This document shows, piece after piece, positions 36,515 to 46,619 of a stretch of DNA of 64,000 nt (positions are counted from its first letter, which is position 1; every line of letters begins with the position of its first letter). The notes under the pieces were generated by a model. That model was not told where the DNA came from. It made no database searches and saw nothing but the letters and a program-made list of their open reading frames with translations. The position numbers and the translations under genes were made by a program. The stretch spans positions 2,108,001 to 2,172,000 of the forward strand of contig NZ_JUGR01000001.1 in NCBI RefSeq assembly GCF_000800015.1. The letters are read 5' to 3'. Origin of the DNA: Terriglobus sp. TAA 43 (GTDB lineage: Bacteria > Acidobacteriota > Terriglobia > Terriglobales > Acidobacteriaceae).

Positions 36515-37356
36515 GCCCGCACGACCAGATGCATCGCCTTCATCGCATGCTTCGCATTGCAGGCGCCATTGTGCCGAAAAGCCGGCGAAGCACGTGGCAC
36601 TCAGAGTGGGTCGCAGAAATCAGCTACGTGTACTTAGAAGATCCAGCCGCGGCAGATAGCCTGGCGCAGGGCCTTCTGCCCGATGCAATCAGTCTCCGAA
36701 AGCTTGATTTGCAACATCGCTGGGAAAGCATTGACTGGCGAGCTCCTTCGGTCTGCATCAAATTTCTCATCGGCTGCCTCGCCGTTTTGTTCGCCATAAA
36801 CTTCCTTCAGCCTCATGTACGCCATTTGCTTTCTTCAATATGGGGAGTGTGGACGTTCGGGACCTTCGTCACGCTGGCCATCTTCGCGGTCCCGTCGACG
36901 GTTGTTGTCTCCGGTTACGGGGCCTGCGAAGCCTACCGCGGTGACGCCGCCTCAGCATGGCAGCGCTTCGCTAGGTGGCGCTTCCTCATCACGAAGTTTG
37001 TATTGGCTGCTCTCTGCGGTTACTTCCTTGCGGTTCAAGTGATATTGCTGCTTCCACCCGTTCTGAAACCGCTGGAGGGAGGCCTGGCCATCGCATGCGG
37101 CCTGATATTCAATGCCTTTACCATGACGTGGGTTTTCACTGATCAGCGGCAGCGCTGCCCAACCTGCATGCGGTCGTTACGAAACCCGGCACACATGGGC
37201 GTTCCTTCGTGGACTCTCCTCCACGCCAACGCAACCGAAGAAATGTGTGATCAGGGGCATGGCTTGCTGCACCAGCCGGAATGGAGAACAAGCTGGTTCG
37301 AGAACGCCCGGTGGATACAGTTGGATCGCACCTGGCGCGAACTCTTCCGCGATTAA
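36511..37356 (+). CDS. Membrane protein with C-terminal zinc ribbon, coupled to padR
   Basis: A 281-residue protein with a basic N-terminal amphipathic region and about four membrane helices between residues 82 and 215. A cytoplasmic C-terminus carries CPTCMRSL and, 35 residues later, a Cys in MCDQGHGLLHQP, which together look like an incomplete zinc ribbon. The pattern of a PadR regulator directly followed by such a membrane protein is common in Acidobacteria, but the protein has no known function. It may serve as a membrane-bound sensor or anti-regulator for the PadR protein; that is inference from coupling alone. Confidence 0.72.
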   Translation: MSPHDQMHRLHRMLRIAGAIVPKSRRSTWHSEWVAEISYVYLEDPAAADSLAQGLLPDAISLRKLDLQHRWESIDWRAPSVCIKFLIGCLAVLFAINFLQPHVRHLLSSIWGVWTFGTFVTLAIFAVPSTVVVSGYGACEAYRGDAASAWQRFARWRFLITKFVLAALCGYFLAVQVILLLPPVLKPLEGGLAIACGLIFNAFTMTWVFTDQRQRCPTCMRSLRNPAHMGVPSWTLLHANATEEMCDQGHGLLHQPEWRTSWFENARWIQLDRTWRELFRD

Positions 37357-37402
37357 GTAACCCTTAGGCTGATGTCCATGCGATCGATGCTGGCGCTACA
37401 AC

Positions 37403-38500
37403 TCATCGTTTTGTATGCGCCACTTCCAACGGCGGAACCGTGTTGCGATTTTTCAACCATTCCACCGAGACACCCTGTGCCACCGCTTCTGCACCCGGCG
37501 GTAGGTGGTCAAGATCCGGCATGTAGGCCTCAACACCCGCCTGCGCAGTCGTGCGCATGGTGCCATAGATAAGTTGAGTCTGATAGTTCGTCAGGTCCAG
37601 ATCAAACCATGCGTCGTTGCCCGCATCGACCAGCGTCAGGTCCGCATCTCTCATGGTTAGTTTTCCAAACGAAACAGTTCCGCCAGACAGACGCAGGAAG
37701 TTATGCCACTGCGCCAGCTCCTCTTCTGTCTCGGTCACACCGCCATAGATAACCCTTGCTCGATCATTCAGTAATTGCACTGAAGTGATGTGTCCGTGAA
37801 TGTGCGGCGGTGGAAGCAACTTCTGCGTGTCCAGGTAGATGTCATCACCTGAAGCCTGCATCCCGGGCACTGTCGTTTTTGGCATCAGGTCGTCCAGCTT
37901 CAGATGAAACAGGCCAAACAGACCTTTCACCGGGACCTTCAGCACATTCAACTTCTTCACGTGGAGTTTCAGCCGCCCATCAGGAAGAGGCGTGAGTTCC
38001 GCATCGAGCCGAACCGGCACAGAAACACCCTTATGGGCCGTTCCGTTGATCTGAACTATGCCATCGTGGTTTTCCACTTTCATGTCCTTCAATGGCGGAT
38101 CGCCGCGCTGGCCAGAGTTTATAAACTCCGCAATATCCGAGAGCTTGGCATCCACCATGCCTTTTTCAATCTCGAGCACAAACGATTCCGGCACATCCAG
38201 ATCTGGCACGCGATCTCGTTGGGTGCGCACCATGCGTCCGCGAATCCATCGCACATAGACGCGGAAGTGCGGTCCCTTGCGCAACAGCAGGTTATGCGCC
38301 CAGAGGCGTGTCTGCTGGCTATCCGGTACAGAAGGATCAGGTTTGATTGGCTCGGTAACGGCTTGCGTGACCGTAACAGTACGCGTGGTTTTGCGGCCTA
38401 CCCAAAAGGCGAGCAACAGTAAGACCAACAAACCTAGTACAGCCAACACTCGCCAACGCCAGGCATCCATTGCTGCGATGGATGCAGAAAAAGGTCGCAT
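37403..38500 (-). CDS. Membrane-anchored AsmA/LmeA-like beta-rich protein of unknown function
   Basis: A 365-residue protein with one N-terminal anchor (VLAVLGLLVLLLLAFWVG) and a large, probably periplasmic, beta-rich domain. Repeated patterns such as FRVYVRWIRGRMVRTQ, PVRLDAELTPLPDGRLKLHV and VNGT/INGTAHKGVSVPV recall proteins that carry lipids in long beta-grooves (AsmA, LmeA/DUF2993), but the match is loose. Start at ATG 38500; ATG 38470 (MDAWRWRV) is also possible. It ends 46 bases after the convergent membrane-protein gene and lies 24 bases downstream of the HIT gene on the same strand, so the two may be co-transcribed. Confidence 0.55.
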   Translation of the reverse strand: MRPFSASIAAMDAWRWRVLAVLGLLVLLLLAFWVGRKTTRTVTVTQAVTEPIKPDPSVPDSQQTRLWAHNLLLRKGPHFRVYVRWIRGRMVRTQRDRVPDLDVPESFVLEIEKGMVDAKLSDIAEFINSGQRGDPPLKDMKVENHDGIVQINGTAHKGVSVPVRLDAELTPLPDGRLKLHVKKLNVLKVPVKGLFGLFHLKLDDLMPKTTVPGMQASGDDIYLDTQKLLPPPHIHGHITSVQLLNDRARVIYGGVTETEEELAQWHNFLRLSGGTVSFGKLTMRDADLTLVDAGNDAWFDLDLTNYQTQLIYGTMRTTAQAGVEAYMPDLDHLPPGAEAVAQGVSVEWLKNRNTVPPLEVAHTKR

Positions 38501-38524
38501 GGTCGTACGAGATATGAAAATGCC

Positions 38525-39100
38525 CTATTCCACGGGCAATCCAAGTGCGCCGCGCAAACGATCCCAGGTAACGTTGAGCGCCTCCGGCAACACGCGCGTC
38601 TCTGCAGTCGCCGTCATGAAGTTGCTATCGCCAAACCAGCGCGGCAAAACATGCAGATGAAGATGCTCTGCAACACCGGCACCTGCCGCTTCGCCCAGAT
38701 TCATGCCCAGGTTAATGCCGTCCGGGCGATACGTGGCGCGCAACGCTGCCTCCATCCGTTGCGCAAGTGACATCATCTCAGTGGCCGCTTCCGACGGAAG
38801 CTTCGCCAGTGAATCAAGGTGCTCATATGGCACCACCATCACGTGACCTGAGGTGTACGGAAACGCATTCAGACAGATGAAGTTGTGCTCTGCCTGCAGG
38901 AGAACTCCTGCGGCTTTCTCCGCATCTGTGGCGGGCATCACTTTCTCGCGAATGGCCCACTGCACAGAGCCGATCATGTTCAGGAAGACGGAGCGATGGT
39001 CTTCAGGATAACCATCCAACTCCACGGGGACGCCCTGCCGCAACCTCTTCTTTTCACCGGTGATATACGCGTAACGCCACGGAGTCCAAAGCCTGTCCAT
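38525..39100 (-). CDS. HIT family nucleotide hydrolase/transferase
   Basis: A 191-residue protein with the histidine-triad motif HLHLHVLPRW and the upstream family blocks FICLNAFPYTSGHVMVVPY and LGMN-type GINLGMNLGEAAGAGV. The N-terminal WTPWRYAYITGEKK block is typical of the AP4A phosphorylase-like branch of acidobacterial and cyanobacterial HIT proteins. These enzymes cleave or transfer nucleotidyl groups; the physiological substrate cannot be read from sequence. Start at the ATG 39100, or a GTG one codon upstream. Confidence 0.92.
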   Translation of the reverse strand: MDRLWTPWRYAYITGEKKRLRQGVPVELDGYPEDHRSVFLNMIGSVQWAIREKVMPATDAEKAAGVLLQAEHNFICLNAFPYTSGHVMVVPYEHLDSLAKLPSEAATEMMSLAQRMEAALRATYRPDGINLGMNLGEAAGAGVAEHLHLHVLPRWFGDSNFMTATAETRVLPEALNVTWDRLRGALGLPVE

Positions 39101-39177
39101 CACCGCAGTATAGCCATCAACTGCATGTCATCTTTCCGCGACGGTATAAGACACCCTGAATCGATGATTTGCATCCC

Positions 39178-39399
39178 ATGCTGCACAGGGTTCGTCGACG
39201 AGTGGCTATCTTTCACATCATCACGTACTTAATCCATGCAATGGCCGCGGCCATCGCAGCACTGGCTGTTGCCATCCTGTCTCACCTGTTGCCAGTGCTG
39301 CTGATTGCAGTAGGAACGGTAGTAGCCATCGCCGTCCTTTGCACTTCGTGCGGCATTCGCGGCTTTGCATTTCTGCGCCGTCGCAAGCAGGACGAATAG
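39178..39399 (+). CDS. Possible small two-helix membrane protein
   Basis: A frame of 73 codons with two hydrophobic stretches (IIHAMAAAIAALAVAILSHLLP-like, then a Val/Ala-rich helix), a Cys pair (CTSCG) and a basic tail (FLRRRKQDE). That ending looks like a real membrane-protein C-terminus, but no ribosome site precedes either ATG; a GTG at 39202 is another option. It fills an otherwise empty 300-base gap. Low confidence. Confidence 0.35.
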   Translation: MLHRVRRRVAIFHIITYLIHAMAAAIAALAVAILSHLLPVLLIAVGTVVAIAVLCTSCGIRGFAFLRRRKQDE

Positions 39400-39406
39400 C
39401 CTTGCG

Positions 39407-40027
39407 TTATCGCGGCCCCTGCCCGGCGCCGAACCGATAGGCAGCCCCAATCGATCCTTGCGCGCTCCACACGTGTCCATTCGCGATCACCGGCGTATTC
39501 CAGTGCTGGGCCTGAACGTCTACCTTCAACGAAATCTGGCGGAAGACGTCGAACTCCGCGCCGCCGCCGAAATCGTAGATGTTTGTCGCTGTCTGTGAAT
39601 ACAAAAGGCTCCCTACCTGGTAGCCACCATTCTGATAGTTCATCTGGCCGCGCCCGAACAGACCATCCACATAGGGCCGAATCAATCCACCCGTCTCGTA
39701 GGACATCCGCGCGCCGCCCAGAATGGACTTCTCTCCCACGATGTGACCACTATCGATCGGATAGCTGCCGCGCACTTCTGCACCCAGCATGTAACGGCCA
39801 AAAGAAAGAAAGCCAAGATCTCCGCCGGCTGTAAGCGTCATATTCTTGCCGCCGTTGCGGTGTGTAGCGCTCCCAAAGCTGCCAACCCCCGTATAGGTGC
39901 CACCAACCATAACGAATGCCGACGGAGCCAGTTTGCGGATCGCAGTGGGTTGATTGGCTTGCGCTAGCGCCCTGGAATTCGGGCCAATCAGGAACAGAGC
40001 TGAAAGAAGAACGAAAGCAGACTTCAC
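39407..40027 (-). CDS. Outer-membrane beta-barrel protein
   Basis: A 206-residue exported protein: signal peptide ending near ALAQ, then alternating strands rich in Gly and aromatic residues (SAFVMVGGTYTGVGSFG, MLGAEVRGSYP, LIRPYVDGLFGRG, ISLKVDVQAQHW, GSIGAAYRFG), the pattern of an eight-stranded OmpA/OmpX-type barrel. It starts with GTG at 40027, without a clear ribosome site. The function is unknown; it stands alone. Confidence 0.78.
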   Translation of the reverse strand: MKSAFVLLSALFLIGPNSRALAQANQPTAIRKLAPSAFVMVGGTYTGVGSFGSATHRNGGKNMTLTAGGDLGFLSFGRYMLGAEVRGSYPIDSGHIVGEKSILGGARMSYETGGLIRPYVDGLFGRGQMNYQNGGYQVGSLLYSQTATNIYDFGGGAEFDVFRQISLKVDVQAQHWNTPVIANGHVWSAQGSIGAAYRFGAGQGPR

Positions 40028-40227
40028 GGATGTATTATCGCCTTTTTCATTAAGACAAACCTCAACGTTAGAAGCAGTGCTTTAAGGACACGATGCCTGT
40101 GTTTTTCCGTCCTACGGCATTTCACGACACGAACCGACTGCCAATAATGGGGCAACTCGCGCGCCGCTTTTTCCATCCCATTTGACGTGGGCTCATCGCT
40201 CCAAATAACGACAATCGGGAGGATTTT

Positions 40228-40476
40228 ATGATCGGGACTCAACGCAATTGGCGCGCCGATGCAGGAATCCGACCCGGCTCATCTCGTCGCCGGATGGATT
40301 TCCCCGAGATGGCAGCTTCCCTTCCTGGAAAGCGTTCCGCCATCGCAATGTCTGAACCTGAAGATGCACAGTTAACCGGTATGACGCGCTCCCTTGATCG
40401 CCGTCTGCTGGCCCTCAATCTCAAGCCCGTCGCTTCCGCCTCGTCTCAGCCGACCACGGCTCTAAAGGTGGCGTAA
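40228..40476 (+). CDS. Small basic protein of unknown function
   Basis: An 82-residue frame preceded by a strong ribosome site (GGGAGG five bases before the ATG) and followed by a good terminator hairpin 30 bases after the stop, which together suggest a real gene. The protein is basic and disordered in the first 45 residues, then has a possible helix (LTGMTRSLDRRLLALNL). No family is recognised. The GC-rich codons are compatible with its surroundings. Confidence 0.5.
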   Translation: MIGTQRNWRADAGIRPGSSRRRMDFPEMAASLPGKRSAIAMSEPEDAQLTGMTRSLDRRLLALNLKPVASASSQPTTALKVA

Positions 40477-40504
40477 GACGAACCAAGTCCTCCCCAGGGT
40501 ACAT

Positions 40505-40533
40505 AAAAGCCCCGCAGCATAGGCGGGGCTTTT
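40505..40533. terminator. Terminator after the small basic protein gene
   Basis: AAAAGCCCCGC pairs with GCGGGGCTTTT (11 bp, 7-base loop), followed by CTTGTCT. It also lies 30 bases after the convergent DUF4440 gene and may serve both. Confidence 0.85.
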
Positions 40534-40563
40534 CTTGTCTTCAAACTCGACACGGCGAAAAGA

Positions 40564-41142
40564 TCAATGCTCCTGGTTAGGACGCAAACTGAGCGGAGTG
40601 CCGCGGTGCATACCCATTTCTTCCGGCCCCGAAACGCGTGTTGCTTCCAGATTCAGCACGTGCCACTGTCCATTTGTCGTACGGCCATACACCTTGGTGT
40701 AACGGTACACAGCGTTGACAGGGTGACTGTCTAACTGCCCCAAAACACGGACCTGCGACACCACCACAGCAGCGGACGGCTGCATCCGCACCTTGATATC
40801 CATGACGTCAATGGTGGTAAAGGAATTGACCCCGGAACTTACGCGCTGCAGATACTGCTTTTTGTCAGAAAGAGTCCCGTTCGCTGAGATCGCAAGAAAG
40901 TCATCTGACATCAGCTTTTCCAACACGGTCGTGTCGGATTTCGTCAGTGCCTGCAGCCAGCTCTGCTCCAGCACTTCAATCTGGTGCGACTCGGCACGAC
41001 GGTTTTCCTTCTTCGGTTTTGCGGGCTTGTCTGCAGCAGCACTTAGCACCGCGCTGCAGCACAGAACCATGCACAGAACCGCGGCGGCTGCTCGGGAGAA
41101 GCGATACGGGATGTCTATGCGCCAGTGCATTGAGAATCGCAT
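40564..41142 (-). CDS. Secreted NTF2-like (DUF4440/SnoaL-type) protein
   Basis: A 192-residue protein with an N-terminal signal peptide (residues about 14-40, ending near LSAAADKP), a basic linker (KPKKENRRAE), then a complete NTF2-like cone: LEQSWLQALTKSDTTVLEKL, MSDDFLAISANGTLSDKKQY, and the closing strands YRYTKVYGRTTNGQWHVLN. The cavity residues do not identify a ligand or reaction. Start at 41142 or at an internal Met four residues later. Family members bind small molecules or act as enzymes; here only the fold is clear. Confidence 0.83.
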   Translation of the reverse strand: MRFSMHWRIDIPYRFSRAAAAVLCMVLCCSAVLSAAADKPAKPKKENRRAESHQIEVLEQSWLQALTKSDTTVLEKLMSDDFLAISANGTLSDKKQYLQRVSSGVNSFTTIDVMDIKVRMQPSAAVVVSQVRVLGQLDSHPVNAVYRYTKVYGRTTNGQWHVLNLEATRVSGPEEMGMHRGTPLSLRPNQEH

Positions 41143-41329
41143 CCTACTCGGAGGATTCCGGTTTCGTCAAAACAGTTGCACCGAGCTGCGTGGAAGAACG
41201 ACTGACCAGCAAATATGGCCGTCCGTTTTTCTAAATATTCACAGATAAGTGCGTATCGTCATCCTGCCGCAAATCCAACGCCAAGTCCATGCTTTTCGCA
41301 TAAACCCAACAAAGAATCCGCAGCGTTGG

Positions 41330-42936
<1,607 letters not shown>

Positions 42937-43099
42937 TTAAAAAATCTCCACACACACACGCACACACCACTAAACCGGCCTGAAACAGCGCCGCCGAGGA
43001 CTTCGCGCAATGTCAATTGGATGCGTTCGACAGGCGAACGGGGACGAACTGCCGCCTGCCTCATTTTATACTGGGCGGCGGTACCAGAGGAGCCTTAAC

Positions 43100-43426
43100 T
43101 TGGAGACCCCCGAAAGCAGTTTTCACGCCTGGATTCTCACGGGCAACGCACTGAACCTTTTGCTTCGCAGCATTTCTGCAGATGCCTTCACAGATGTGAC
43201 CATGCGAGAGCACCTGGTGCGGCTCGATGAAGAGCTCAAAGACTTCCCCCCGGACGAAATGCTCACCCGCCTCCACGCCCTGCCGAAAGAAGACAAGACG
43301 CTACTGACTGCCGCGTCACGGCAAGCAATGTCAATTGCCGGAGAAAATGCTGAGATCATGTTGGGCCTCGGACGAGAAGAGGCTGAGGCTGTCCTGCGCT
43401 TGCTGGCGCATGAGAGTTATCACTAA
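43100..43426 (+). CDS. Small alpha-helical protein of unknown function
   Basis: About 108 residues, starting with TTG at 43100 (GAGGAG seven bases upstream, giving METPESSFHAWILTGN when initiated with Met). It is entirely helical in appearance and acidic, with a central segment TMREHLVRLDEELKDFPPDE. No motif or family is recognised. It is divergent from purA, with about 160 bases between starts, and ends before a small hairpin at 43492. Confidence 0.6.
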   Translation: METPESSFHAWILTGNALNLLLRSISADAFTDVTMREHLVRLDEELKDFPPDEMLTRLHALPKEDKTLLTAASRQAMSIAGENAEIMLGLGREEAEAVLRLLAHESYH

Positions 43427-43491
43427 AAGCAAAGCCGCAACCTCTTTGAAAACAGACGTATTCATCGTCCGTCAATCCTGCCGTTACATCC

Positions 43492-43513
43492 CTTGCACTG
43501 TGTTTTGTGCAAG
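43492..43513 (+). terminator. Small hairpin between two plus-strand genes
   Basis: CTTGCAC pairs with GTGCAAG across an 8-base T-rich loop, 65 bases after the preceding stop. It is too weak to be sure it terminates transcription. Confidence 0.35.
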
Positions 43514-43590
43514 CATTCGTTTTCTGGTGACCTTCCATTCGCAAAGTGCGCCCAAGCTGAGGGCAGACAGCGCCTCGGTGGGAGCACATC

Positions 43591-44748
43591 ATGAAAGCGA
43601 CGCACTCAACCATCTCGTGCCTCTGGAAGAACAAGGAAGCATCCGCTGCATACACCACGGGTGTCTCCCTTCACAGCCATACCAGCATGTCGGAGGAAAG
43701 CCTTTCCTTCATTCACGACATGAGCAAAGGTCTACCGCTGGTCAAAAAGCTGTTTGATCACTACACCGCAAAGTGCCGCGACACCTACGGCTTGACGCTC
43801 GACTTTCAAAGCGCCCACTGGCGCCCCCCGCTACGGCCTCTCATGGCGTATGACCTTGAAGAACGTCAGATCACTGATCTTGATCTGAAGCCGCTGGTAT
43901 CCATCAGCGATCACGACAACATCGACGCTCCCCTGCAGATTCGCATGGTGCCGCACGCCCGCACCGTACCCGTCTCCGTGGAATGGACCGCACCGTGGGG
44001 ACGCACCTGCTTCCATCTGGGCATCCACAACCTGCCCACCGCCGATGCTCGCGCGTGGATGGAACTTCTGACCGCCGCCACCAGCAATACCGATGAAGCC
44101 GAAGTGGAATCCATCCTGCGCGATCTGCACGCCATTCCGCAGGTGCTTCTCGTCTTCAACCACCCTCTGTGGGACCTCTACACCGTGGGCAACGAGGTCC
44201 ACATGGCAGAGGTGCGCAGATTCCTCACCGCAGTCGGCGACTGCATGCACGCCATCGAACTCAACGGCCTGCGCCATGCCAGCGAGAACCGGCAGGTCAG
44301 CGCATTGGCCCGCTCCACCGGCCATCTGCTCATCAGCGGAGGCGACCGTCACGGCCTGGAACCGAACGCCAACATCAACCTGACCCACGCGCAGAACTTC
44401 CACGAATTCGTGCATGAGATTCGAGTGGAACGTCGCAGCCACGTGCTCTTCATGCCGCAATATGCGCAGCCCTGGAAGCGCCGCATCCTGGCCTCCACAC
44501 TCGACGCCGTCACGGACTATCCGGATTTCATGCCAGGATGGCAGCGTTGGGACGAGCGTGCCTTCCACAAAGACCGCGAAGGTGTGATGCGCCCGATGAG
44601 CGAGCTCTGGGAGGGTGGTAAGGCGCCGCTTCCGTTGTTGCTCGGCATCCGCGCAGTTCGGATGGCGCGGCACGGCACCGTGGCTCGTTCCATCGGCGTC
44701 GCGTTTCCTGGCAACAACGACTTCCGTGCGGATTACGAAGTCCTCTAA
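43591..44748 (+). CDS. PHP-domain phosphoesterase-like protein
   Basis: A 385-residue protein with the metal-binding motifs of the PHP (polymerase and histidinol phosphatase) fold: LHSHTSMSEE near residue 27, SISDHDN near 105, FNHPLWD near 197 and GGDRHG near 258. These His/Asp clusters bind the metal cluster of PHP enzymes. The sequence between them has insertions not found in histidinol phosphatases, so the substrate is open; a sugar-phosphate or nucleic-acid diester are both possible. GGGAG lies six bases before the ATG. No signal peptide is seen. Confidence 0.85.
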   Translation: MKATHSTISCLWKNKEASAAYTTGVSLHSHTSMSEESLSFIHDMSKGLPLVKKLFDHYTAKCRDTYGLTLDFQSAHWRPPLRPLMAYDLEERQITDLDLKPLVSISDHDNIDAPLQIRMVPHARTVPVSVEWTAPWGRTCFHLGIHNLPTADARAWMELLTAATSNTDEAEVESILRDLHAIPQVLLVFNHPLWDLYTVGNEVHMAEVRRFLTAVGDCMHAIELNGLRHASENRQVSALARSTGHLLISGGDRHGLEPNANINLTHAQNFHEFVHEIRVERRSHVLFMPQYAQPWKRRILASTLDAVTDYPDFMPGWQRWDERAFHKDREGVMRPMSELWEGGKAPLPLLLGIRAVRMARHGTVARSIGVAFPGNNDFRADYEVL

Positions 44749-44762
44749 ACGCTACGCCTGCT

Positions 44763-45122
44763 TCAGTGCGACACCAGCAGATAAACGGCAATCGCACTTC
44801 CAATGATCGCCAGCATTGCCGCGACGACAATCGCCGTACGTGACACTGCTGGCTTCCATGATCCTTCGCGCAGTTGGCGGATGAGCTGCAGGTGCTGCGC
44901 TATGGACACCACCAGCACCACAACTCCCAGCAGCACCACCGCGACGCCCGCATAGACGGAAAGCCCCACCTGCGCATTGCCACGCATTTGCCGCAGAAAT
45001 AAAGCAAACCGTGCCACCGCAAAGCCCACGCCCATCAGCGCGAGCCCGGTGCGTATCCACGCTAGGAAGGTGCGTTCCGCGGCAAAGTAAATGCGCGGAT
45101 CATCCTGCGGCAAATCTGCCAT
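44763..45122 (-). CDS. DUF202 (YidH-type) inner-membrane protein
   Basis: A 119-residue protein with the family opening DPRIYFAAERTFLAWIRTGLALMGVGFAVARF and three membrane helices. Start at ATG 45122, eight bases after AGGAG. Family function is not established. It follows efp on the same strand with only 23 bases between, so the two are likely co-transcribed. The opening is quoted as two contiguous blocks: DPRIYFAAERTFLAWI and GVGFAVARF. Confidence 0.88.
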   Translation of the reverse strand: MADLPQDDPRIYFAAERTFLAWIRTGLALMGVGFAVARFALFLRQMRGNAQVGLSVYAGVAVVLLGVVVLVVSIAQHLQLIRQLREGSWKPAVSRTAIVVAAMLAIIGSAIAVYLLVSH

Positions 45123-45145
45123 CAACAACGCTCCTGAAAGCGACG

Positions 45146-45721
45146 CTAGACGCGGCCCGCGAACTCCTTCGTCTCGGGCGCCACCTTGATCTTGTCGCCT
45201 TCTTTGACAAACGCGGGCACCTGCACCACCGCGCCGGTTTCCAGCGTCGCAGGCTTGTACGTAACGCCGGTAGCGGTATCGCCCTTGAAGCCGGGCTCCG
45301 TCTCTTTCACAACCAGTTCCACATGGATCGGCAACTGGATGCCAATGGGATTTCCTTCAAACTTCTCAATCTGAACCGCCGTGCCTTCCAGCAGCCAGTC
45401 CAGCGCATCCCCCAGCATTTCGCTGTTCAATTGCAGGGTTTCAAAGCTGGTCTGGTCCAGAAAGTAACCGCCATCGTTATCGCTGTAGAGGAACGTCGCC
45501 TCAACATCTTCCAGGTCGGGTTCCTTGAACTTCTCGTCGGCCTTGAAGGTCTTATCAAAAACCGCACGCGTCAGCAGGTTACGCATCTTCAAACGCACCA
45601 GCGTCTGCCCACCACGCGCCGTCGGCGTGGAGATTTCCTTATCGAGGCAGTGATACGGCACGCCTTCCAACTCAAAATACATCTTGCGCTTAACGTCGAT
45701 GGCCTCGATCAGTCCTGCCAT
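45146..45721 (-). CDS. Elongation factor P, PTARG-loop (EfpL/YeiP-like) type
   Basis: A complete EF-P of 191 residues, which rescues ribosomes stalled at proline stretches. The KOW-like N-terminal domain and two OB domains are present (ends GDKIKVAPETKEFAGRV). The loop that reaches the peptidyl-transferase centre reads STPTARGGQTLVR. That is one residue longer than the PGKGQ loop of E. coli EF-P and has Arg instead of the modified Lys, matching EfpL/YeiP-type proteins (SPTARG in E. coli YeiP). No modification enzyme (EpmA, EarP) is in the window. GGGAGA lies eight bases before the ATG at 45721; the longer frame to 45754 is unlikely. Confidence 0.9.
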   Translation of the reverse strand: MAGLIEAIDVKRKMYFELEGVPYHCLDKEISTPTARGGQTLVRLKMRNLLTRAVFDKTFKADEKFKEPDLEDVEATFLYSDNDGGYFLDQTSFETLQLNSEMLGDALDWLLEGTAVQIEKFEGNPIGIQLPIHVELVVKETEPGFKGDTATGVTYKPATLETGAVVQVPAFVKEGDKIKVAPETKEFAGRV

Positions 45722-45803
45722 GGTTCTCTTCTCCCAAATGCTTAAAAGCCACATCCAGCATAGCGGAAGCGAAGATGCGCCTGCTGGCGTCTAATGGTCT
45801 GGT

Positions 45804-46619
45804 ATGCCAGAACTGCCGGAAGTCGAAACCGTTGCCAATGGCGTGAACGAACGTGTGCGGGGCGCCCGTATTGATGCTGTCACCATCGGCCCCCACAAGG
45901 AACCGCTGAAATCCACGCCCTCACACATCGAAGAAACGCTCACCGGAGCGAAGATCGAGCACGTCCGCCGCGTAGGCAAAACCATTGTGATGGACGTAAA
46001 GCAGCGCAACAAAAAGCCTGCACAGGCAACCATCCACCTCGGCATGACAGGCCGCCTGCTCGTCTCACAACGCGATGTTCCCGTGCCCCCGCACACTCAC
46101 GTGAACATTCATCTACACGACGGCCGCGACCTCCGCTTCGTCGATCCACGCCGCTTCGGCCGCGTGGGCATCGTCGACGAAGGAACCACCTACGAAGGCC
46201 CAGGCAAAGAGCCGCTGACCATCTCCGCCGACGACTTTGCCGCACTCTTCAAAGGCCGCAAGATCGCCATCAAAGCCGCGCTGCTAAACCAATCGCTGCT
46301 GCACGGCGTAGGCAACATCTACGCAGACGAAAGCCTCTTCCGCGCAGGCATCAGGCCAACACGCCCGGCAGGCAAGATCAAACGCGCCGAACTCGATAAG
46401 CTGCACGCATCGCTGCAAGCCGTACTAAAACACGCCATCAAACTCGGCGGCTCCTCCGTCAGCGACTACGTAGATGCCGACGGCGTCCGCGGCTTCTTCC
46501 AACTGGAACACCGCGTCTACAGCCGCACCGGCGAACCCTGCATAGACTGCGGCAAGCCGATCGAGAAGATTGTCGTAGGAGGTAGGTCTACTCATTTCTG
46601 TAAGATTTGTCAGAAATGA
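45804..46619 (+). CDS. mutM: Formamidopyrimidine-DNA glycosylase
   Basis: MutM removes 8-oxoguanine and formamidopyrimidines from DNA. The 271-residue protein begins MPELPEVETVANGV (Pro2 nucleophile, Glu3), has the helix-two-turn-helix block ALLNQSLLHGVGNIYADE, and ends in a zinc finger with CIDCG and CKICQK. Its TGA overlaps the ATG of the next gene. It is divergent from efp. Confidence 0.96.
   Translation: MPELPEVETVANGVNERVRGARIDAVTIGPHKEPLKSTPSHIEETLTGAKIEHVRRVGKTIVMDVKQRNKKPAQATIHLGMTGRLLVSQRDVPVPPHTHVNIHLHDGRDLRFVDPRRFGRVGIVDEGTTYEGPGKEPLTISADDFAALFKGRKIAIKAALLNQSLLHGVGNIYADESLFRAGIRPTRPAGKIKRAELDKLHASLQAVLKHAIKLGGSSVSDYVDADGVRGFFQLEHRVYSRTGEPCIDCGKPIEKIVVGGRSTHFCKICQK

Noticed and set aside
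40024-40242. 72-codon minus-strand frame between the beta-barrel gene and the small basic protein
   Set aside because: No ribosome site and it would overlap the well-supported start of the 40228 gene.
42948-42968. CA-rich dinucleotide tract before purA
   Set aside because: Too short and interrupted to treat as a functional repeat; probably chance in a promoter region.
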